Below are positions 59,290 through 64,000 of a stretch of 64,000 nucleotides of DNA, piece after piece. The notes under the pieces are model-generated. The model did not search any database and was not told the DNA's origin. It saw nothing but the letters and a program-made list of their open reading frames with translations. Source of the DNA: Saprospiraceae bacterium. GTDB taxonomy: Bacteria; Bacteroidota; Bacteroidia; Chitinophagales; Saprospiraceae. Where the stretch lies: NCBI GenBank assembly GCA_016711125.1, contig JADJTQ010000010.1, positions 124,001-188,000 of the forward strand, written 5' to 3'. Position numbers and translations under genes: made by a program. The number at the start of each line of letters is the position of its first letter. Positions within the stretch are counted from its first letter, which is position 1.

Positions 59290-59628
59290 CTATCCTGTTC
59301 TCAGTTTCTGTTCTATTGCTTCCTTTACAAATTGGTTCAAGGTCTTACCCTCCAATGTAGCATGTTCAAAGGCCTTGGAATGCAATTCCGGGTTGACTCT
59401 CACATTGAAACTGCCCTTAAATGACTTGAATGCCTCTTTACCCGTCTCCTTGCATAATTCTAAGTAGTCTTCCACTGCTTCCTTAAATGCCTTTTTTAAT
59501 TTGCTTACTGTCGAGGCTTCAAATGTCACTAAATCATTTATCCCTTCAATTCTTCCATAAAACACCTCGTCATCTGACGAGAAATGGACTGATCCAATAA
59601 AATCATTAAATTTCAATTTATCTGTCAT
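59290..59628 (-). CDS. hicB: HicB-family antitoxin
   Basis: 112 residues. The N-terminal partial RNase H-like HicB fold (FIGSVHFSSDDEVFYGRIEG, DLVTFEASTVSKLKKAF) is followed by a ribbon-helix-helix type C-terminus (FNVRVNPELHSKAFEHATLE). It neutralises HicA and represses the operon. Its ATG overlaps the HicA stop (59625-59628), giving toxin-first order, which is usual for hicAB. Confidence 0.92.
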   Translation of the reverse strand: MTDKLKFNDFIGSVHFSSDDEVFYGRIEGINDLVTFEASTVSKLKKAFKEAVEDYLELCKETGKEAFKSFKGSFNVRVNPELHSKAFEHATLEGKTLNQFVKEAIEQKLRTG

Positions 59629-59882
59629 ATCAGCTTTTCTTTTTTGAGTTCTTCGATTATGTAGTTCTTAATATATTTCTTTATCTCGTTCCCTGGATGA
59701 GGTTTGTGAAGTCTGATTATGTGCTTCGACTTCGGATCAATATAGGCTCTTCTTGAACCTGAAGTCTTTCCCGTTCTTTTTTCCATATATCCAAGCTTCG
59801 TCAGCAAATACTCAAGTTCTTGAAAAGTAAGCGTTGTTCTGGGATCAAGCAGTCTTTCAAGGATCTTGGCCAATTTGCTCAT
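59625..59882 (-). CDS. hicA: HicA-family mRNA interferase toxin
   Basis: 85 residues, full length. Recognisable parts are TLTFQELEYLLTKLGYMEKR, the GSRRAYID strand and IIRLHKPHPGNEIKKYIKNY. In classical HicA a Gly-Ser-His motif carries the catalytic His; here it is GSRR, as in the variant group that keeps the HKPHPGNE motif. The catalytic residue could therefore be the His in the latter. The toxin would cleave mRNA when HicB is depleted. Confidence 0.88.
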   Translation of the reverse strand: MSKLAKILERLLDPRTTLTFQELEYLLTKLGYMEKRTGKTSGSRRAYIDPKSKHIIRLHKPHPGNEIKKYIKNYIIEELKKEKLI

Positions 59883-59984
59883 CTCTCAAAGATATGGGAT
59901 TTAATCCTACAATGCAACTAGATTCCAGTTACATCCAACTGATACAGCTAACCCATAATCGTTTATCTATTGTTCCTAAATAGC

Positions 59985-61697
59985 CTAATAGCCCACCGCC
60001 TTTCCATCTGAACTTGAAGAATCAGATGCTCCAATAATTAGTCGGTTTTCTGGGTCAATGATAATTCCCATTAAAGAGCCTAATGACGTGACCGGTGTCA
60101 ATTGATGTCCCATATCTTCAAGGTTTCTCTTTGTATCCGGAGAAAGCACGTCCTTTTCATATAAAATATGATCAGGTAACCATTGGTGATGAATTTTTAC
60201 TGCTTCTATGGCCTTGTCTACCGGCATATTATATTCCAAAACGTTTAACACCGTTTGAAACACGGTGTTAATGATGGTTCTGCCTCCCGGACTTCCAATA
60301 ACAAGATACGGTTTGCCATTCTTTGCAATAATGGTTGGAGTCATACTTGAAAGCATTCGTTTTTCTGGTTGAATAATATTTGGATTGGTCCCAATAAGAC
60401 CCGTACTGGAAGTATAATCAGGCTTCGGATTAAAATCCCCCATCTCATTATTAAATATAAAACCAAGATTAGGGGAGCCCATACCAGAGCCATATGAATG
60501 TTCAAGGGTGTAAGTTAAAGAAACAGCATTTCCATCTTTATCTACAACAGAAAAATGAGTGGTGTTTTCTCCATCATAAATTTGTCCAAATTTTGAGGAA
60601 TCACTGGGAGAAGCCCGCATCATGTCCATATTTTGAAAGCGTGTTTTGGCGAATTCTTTAGATGTTAGTTTATCAATGGGGATACTCAAATTAAAATCAG
60701 GATCTCCTAAATGTTCTGCCCTATCCGCAAAAGTTCTTCTCATCACCTCCGCTAACAAATGGAAATACCCGGTCGAATTGAATTCAATGGAATCTAAATT
60801 TGCCAATTCCATCAGATTCATCATCTCAACAAGTGCTATTCCTCCCGAACTGGGCGGCGGCATGGAGTAGATGTCATAGTCTTTGTAAGTTCCTTTGATA
60901 GGTTTCCTTTCTACCGCTGAGTAGCTCCGAAGGTCTTTTTTTGTGATCAAACCTCCATTCTCCTCCATAAAACGGGCGATCTCTTTTGCTACCACGCCAC
61001 CATAGAATCCATCATGACCATGATCCCGGATTTCTGACAAAGTATTTGCCAATTCGGTTTGTTTCCAGATCTCTCCGAATTTTGTTACCGCACCATTATC
61101 CTTTTTAAAATAATCTTTTAAAAATTGAATCGGGGAGTTGGATTCAAAAAATATAGCCTCTCTTGCAAGGCTCCAGGTGAGTTCGAAACCATTTTTTGCC
61201 AAATCAATTGATGGTTGAACCAAATCCGCCCAAGGTAGATGTCCGTATTTTTTATGCGCAAGATAAAGACCGGCTACGGTGCCTGGTACACCTACAGACT
61301 TTAGACCAATATGATTATTTGTTGATTCACTTCCGTAAAGATTAATTCCTTCTGGAAGATTCCCAACTTCATCAAGAAACATATCTGAAGAAGCCCTCAG
61401 TGGAGCCTTTTCCCGAAAATCAATGGTGGTTGCCGAACCGGATGAATCCATATATACCAAAAAACCACCACCCCCAATATTACCAGCTGCAGGATGAGTC
61501 ACTGCCAACGCAAAAGCAGTGGCAACAGATGCATCAATGGCATTTCCGCCTTTTTTTAATATTTCTACTCCTACATTAGAGGCCAATTCACTACTTGACA
61601 CTACCATGCCATTTCTTGCATATGTTTGAGCCGTAGTGACGTTGGTTCCAATTAGCAGTTGTAAGCATGCAAAAGCCAAAATTCTAATATGATTCAT
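59985..61697 (-). CDS. ggt: Gamma-glutamyltranspeptidase
   Basis: 570 residues from the ATG at 61697; an open frame upstream to 61736 has no signal sense. A signal peptide ends near TTAQ (about 24). The proenzyme signature is intact: GGNAIDASVATAFALAVTHP and GGGGFLVYMDSSG, the autocleavage threonine in ENTTHFSVVDKDGNAVSLTY (about residue 380), and GSGMGSPNLGFIFNNEMGDF and SSMTPTIIAKNGKPY in the small subunit. The enzyme acts in the periplasm on glutathione and gamma-glutamyl peptides. Two toxin-antitoxin modules flank it on the same strand. Confidence 0.96.
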   Translation of the reverse strand: MNHIRILAFACLQLLIGTNVTTAQTYARNGMVVSSSELASNVGVEILKKGGNAIDASVATAFALAVTHPAAGNIGGGGFLVYMDSSGSATTIDFREKAPLRASSDMFLDEVGNLPEGINLYGSESTNNHIGLKSVGVPGTVAGLYLAHKKYGHLPWADLVQPSIDLAKNGFELTWSLAREAIFFESNSPIQFLKDYFKKDNGAVTKFGEIWKQTELANTLSEIRDHGHDGFYGGVVAKEIARFMEENGGLITKKDLRSYSAVERKPIKGTYKDYDIYSMPPPSSGGIALVEMMNLMELANLDSIEFNSTGYFHLLAEVMRRTFADRAEHLGDPDFNLSIPIDKLTSKEFAKTRFQNMDMMRASPSDSSKFGQIYDGENTTHFSVVDKDGNAVSLTYTLEHSYGSGMGSPNLGFIFNNEMGDFNPKPDYTSSTGLIGTNPNIIQPEKRMLSSMTPTIIAKNGKPYLVIGSPGGRTIINTVFQTVLNVLEYNMPVDKAIEAVKIHHQWLPDHILYEKDVLSPDTKRNLEDMGHQLTPVTSLGSLMGIIIDPENRLIIGASDSSSSDGKAVGY

Positions 61698-61777
61698 AAT
61701 AATTATTTCTAACGCAAGCACACCCGGCGGTGCCAAACGAAGGAGACATGCTGTGGTCGTACATTGTTGTCCATGTT

Positions 61778-62064
61778 TTAGTGCACCGCTTTTATTTGTT
61801 CAAGTTCTTGACTCAATTTCTCTTGTTCCTCCTCTAAGTCAAAATCATTCTGAAGCCCTAACCAGAATTTTGCGCTTGTTCCGAAATATTTTGATAATCT
61901 CAATGCTGTGTCGGCAGTTATCTTTCGGTTCCCCTTTATAATCATACTTGTTCTGGTTTGAGGCATTCCAATGTCTTTCGAAAGCTTATAAGCACTAATT
62001 GCCAGCGGTTTCAAAAATTCTTCAACTAGTATTTCACCTGGATGAAGTTCTTTAATCTACTCAT
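61778..62064 (-). pseudogene. higA: HigA-family antitoxin, probable 1-base deletion at 62051-62053
   Basis: About 95 residues when joined. The HTH_XRE core is SAYKLSKDIGMPQTRTSMII followed by NRKITADTALRLSKYFGT and AKFWLGLQNDFDLEEEQ, typical of HigA. The clean frame lacks an ATG: it starts with ATT right after the HigB stop, or TTG at 62014. An ATG at 62062-62064, overlapping the HigB stop, leads into the core if one A is added to the AAA (TTT, 62051-62053), giving MSRLKELHPGEILVEEFLKP, the standard N-terminus. A rare ATT start is the alternative. It neutralises HigB and represses the operon. Confidence 0.8.
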
Positions 62065-62341
62065 TATAATGCACAATTTTTACTTCGTATGCATCGGAAG
62101 TTCTCCATCTAAATATGATTCGCAATTGTTCATTGATTCTTATACTCTGATAGTTCTTAAGGCTTCCTTTCAATTTCTCAAGTTTATTCGCTGGTGGTAT
62201 TCTAAGATCATTTAGGTTCGTAGCATTGTTAATCATTCTTAGCTTCCTGCGAGCTACTTGTTGGATCTGGTTTGGCAACTTAGAGAATCGAGTACCTTTC
62301 CAGATCTTATCCGTTTCACCATCGCCAAATGACTTAATCAT
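62057..62341 (-). CDS. higB: HigB-type RelE/ParE-superfamily toxin
   Basis: 94 residues. Landmarks are FGDGETDKIWKGTRFSKLP, the central LEKLKGSLKNYQSIRINEQL and RIIFRWRTSDAYEVKIVHYN, which form the RelE-fold core with its basic and aromatic residues. It is a ribosome-dependent mRNA endonuclease in known relatives. It precedes its antitoxin (toxin-first), as usual for higBA. Confidence 0.93.
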   Translation of the reverse strand: MIKSFGDGETDKIWKGTRFSKLPNQIQQVARRKLRMINNATNLNDLRIPPANKLEKLKGSLKNYQSIRINEQLRIIFRWRTSDAYEVKIVHYNE

Positions 62342-62459
62342 CTATCACGCTACTACTAACGCGTAAGATAAGTAACTAATTTCATTCTCCAAAATGAGGC
62401 ACAGCGGTTAGTGCAGCCGCTTGTGCTGACCGCAGGGAAGGCATAGCGTGCTCGCACAT

Positions 62460-63431
62460 TGTTGGCAGCTGGATCATCAATCACCTCTTATTATTTCCCC
62501 AACCTTAATAATAACTTCCTGATCTCGATTTTCTGCGGTAATCATGTTTTTGCACCAAATCTCTACACAATTTGATCCATCCTTCTCTATTAAAGAAAAA
62601 ATATCTCCTCTCTCCGATACTATACTTTTGACGTTTACAAATTTATCTACAGACGAATATCCTGCATATTTTCGAGCGTCCATTTTAGACGAAATACTAG
62701 TGTAGATATCTCTTACTTGTAAAAACAAAGTGTTGATTTGACTCAAAATGTTATTCCGATAAATTGCAACATTATAAAGTTTAAAGTTGAGGTTATGTTC
62801 ATTCTCTTTGGGTTCGTCATCACCTGGATACCTTATGAGCACAACTTTTACAGGTAAATATTTACCAATTAAATGTACAACGAATTGCTTTAACGAAAGT
62901 TCGCATGGAACTCCATCAATAAGAAATCTATCATCTTCTTCTACCTGAATGGGATTCGAAATAAATGTGGCACCTATTCTGGTTAGATGTCGCGAACCTA
63001 CATATGATTCGGCTTTTATCAAGCAAAGCCATTTAAAGATTTCATCCTCATTAATTTCTTCAAGTGTATATAGGTCAACACCATATTGCTTTGCACCTTT
63101 CACTGCACCGGACTGAAATCCAAGACTCGATATAAATACCTTTTTATTTATACCTGGTAGAGCAGAACATTTGCCATGAAAAGCATCTATCTTCTCACGT
63201 TCTACAGGTCTGCTATGATCCTTGCACTCCAATGCAATCTGAATAACCATTTCGTTGACAATGCTTCTGATTAGTACATCTATTTCACGACTAACGCCAG
63301 ACAGGTCTTTAATCTTCACATTTGTAAGCACTTCCGTGTCCAATTTATCAACAAGACTACTCTGAATTAATGATACTACTGATTCGAAGAATTTCCCTTT
63401 TTTCATTCCTTGCATATTCTTGCTGCCAACA
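62460..63431. repeat. 10-bp inverted repeats flanking nuclease gene
   Basis: TGTTGGCAGC at 62460-62469 and its exact reverse complement GCTGCCAACA at 63422-63431 bracket the Mrr-like nuclease gene, a few bases outside its stop and start. A related ACATTGTTG word occurs at 61771-ish, past the 3' end of higA. These could be the ends of a gene-sized insertion; no transposase is present. Confidence 0.5.
62477..63415 (-). CDS. Mrr-like restriction-endonuclease-fold protein
   Basis: 312 residues. The N-terminal half has the PD-(D/E)xK pattern of Mrr-type nucleases: FFESVVSLIQSS, SREIDVLIRSIV (catalytic Asp), ALECKDHSRPV (E-x-K) and KKVFISSLGFQSGAVKGAKQ, which is the Mrr-family helix. The C-terminal half (about 150-312) is of unknown fold. 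No methylase is nearby, so a stand-alone type IV restriction or DNA-repair role is more likely. It clusters with two toxin-antitoxin modules, and flanking inverted repeats suggest it moves as a unit. Confidence 0.8.
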   Translation of the reverse strand: MQGMKKGKFFESVVSLIQSSLVDKLDTEVLTNVKIKDLSGVSREIDVLIRSIVNEMVIQIALECKDHSRPVEREKIDAFHGKCSALPGINKKVFISSLGFQSGAVKGAKQYGVDLYTLEEINEDEIFKWLCLIKAESYVGSRHLTRIGATFISNPIQVEEDDRFLIDGVPCELSLKQFVVHLIGKYLPVKVVLIRYPGDDEPKENEHNLNFKLYNVAIYRNNILSQINTLFLQVRDIYTSISSKMDARKYAGYSSVDKFVNVKSIVSERGDIFSLIEKDGSNCVEIWCKNMITAENRDQEVIIKVGEIIRGD

Positions 63432-63752
63432 TAACTGCACCAGGAACATAGTTCCTGCTATTCATCAAAATCATGATATAGAAGGAACATCATTCCAGCT
63501 ATATCACTTATACCTTCGAACTAAATTATAATTTTTATGGGAAATTGATCAGGAAGTTGCTGATAGTTCTAAAATAGAAGTCCCGGTAACCGTAAATCCA
63601 AAATGGAGCACACCTAACTGCCTTTCTGTTTATTGGTTAGCCTACATTAGGTCGTGAAGGTGGCATTACCTGTCATGTCCTCCCTCAAATATATAATCCA
63701 AGAAGATCAGCCAGAAGTCCCAAACTTCATAGAGTTCGCCCTCTTAACTTAA

Positions 63753-63887
63753 GCGCTCCAGGATCGGACAAGAAGTTAAAGTCTTTCACTTTAGAAATCG
63801 AATACTTGATAATCTTCAAGACCCAATACTTGCATTCTCGTCCGCTCCAGGATCGCAGTCTGGAATCATGGAGGCCGAAGGAATTCT
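63753..63887. repeat. Third copy of GCTCCAGGATC intergenic repeat
   Basis: GCGCTCCAGGATCGG opens the copy and CGTCCGCTCCAGGATCGCAG closes its first part at 63858, at the same spacing as in 1222-1478. The following 63861-63887 matches 1326-1352 at 21 of 27 positions. It overlaps the stop of the partial gene at the window end. The preceding part, 63432-63752, shows no gene. Confidence 0.75.
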
Positions 63888-64000
63888 ATTTAGCTGTCTT
63901 TACCTTTGCCTTAAATCCACCTTCTGTCATGATTTCTCTCTTCGCCATCTGGGCGTCTATGCTTTTTCTGGTAAGCCAGGCGTCACGTAATTGTTTTTTC
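63886..64000 (-). CDS. C-terminal end of an unknown protein, partial
   Basis: The last 37 codons of a gene entering from beyond the window, with stop at 63886-63888. The text is basic and helical (AWLTRKSIDAQMAKREIMTE, then GGFKAKVKTAK). Not enough to name it. Confidence 0.5.
   Translation of the reverse strand, partial: KKQLRDAWLTRKSIDAQMAKREIMTEGGFKAKVKTAK

Noticed and set aside
61697..62475. Integron attC sites between the toxin-antitoxin genes
   Set aside because: The spacers have partial dyads and recurring words, but I could not align both core sites to the attC consensus and no integrase is present; kept only as a hypothesis in findings.

Overview
The window comes from a member of the Bacteroidota, most likely a Saprospiraceae-like organism. 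The signs are a SusC/SusD pair, a PorP/SprF-family outer-membrane protein, a gliding-type (CHU_C) C-terminal domain, type IX secretion (T9SS) tails, many lipoproteins, and little sign of Shine-Dalgarno sites. I recognised no rRNA, tRNA or CRISPR array by eye.

Layout. Bases 1-6000 hold small accessory genes: a DHFR-like reductase, a VOC protein, a secreted sialidase-like propeller, and an overlapping TetR / membrane protein / lipoprotein operon. Bases 6130-13835 are a sugar ABC importer locus (binding lipoprotein, two permeases, an ATPase) with two GH130 phosphorylase genes and a putative (alpha/alpha)6 lipoprotein. Bases 14144-26047 are a SusC-SusD operon on the minus strand that continues into two large LamG-containing, T9SS-tailed surface proteins; an AraC regulator is divergent from it. 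Together these two blocks look like a glycan uptake region, with mannosides as the likely ABC/GH130 substrate. Bases 27662-33250 carry a sulfatase, a PVC-type dehydrogenase propeller with HEAT repeats, a HiPIP-like protein and a ceramidase-like protein. Bases 34136-36743 hold a small heat-shock protein and a LytS/LytTR two-component pair. Bases 36904-40548 encode a Pat-type lysine acetyltransferase 3 bases from an HDAC-family deacetylase.

Bases 42627-46239 form a compact minus-strand trio: a PorP/SprF protein, a repeat-stalk fibre ending in a phage-type peptidase S74 chaperone domain, and a small CHU_C protein. This is the best candidate for a poorly described system. Bases 46443-55891 are metabolic: a DUF1080 protein, a SelA-like PLP enzyme with its usual amidohydrolase partner, a thioredoxin, adenine deaminase, a second ceramidase-like protein and a MOSC protein, with a decayed MOSC fragment nearby. 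Bases 56096-64000 hold a beta-helix lyase/hydrolase, a mannonate dehydratase with a Tat-like signal, HicAB and HigBA toxin-antitoxin modules on either side of gamma-glutamyltranspeptidase, and an Mrr-like nuclease.

Quality warning. At least eleven genes are interrupted by single-base indels, mostly in short homopolymers, and one by an in-frame stop. The flanking reading frames remain well conserved, so many of these are probably consensus errors of an indel-prone assembly rather than true decay. They are marked as pseudogene/frameshifted here with the full gene span given.
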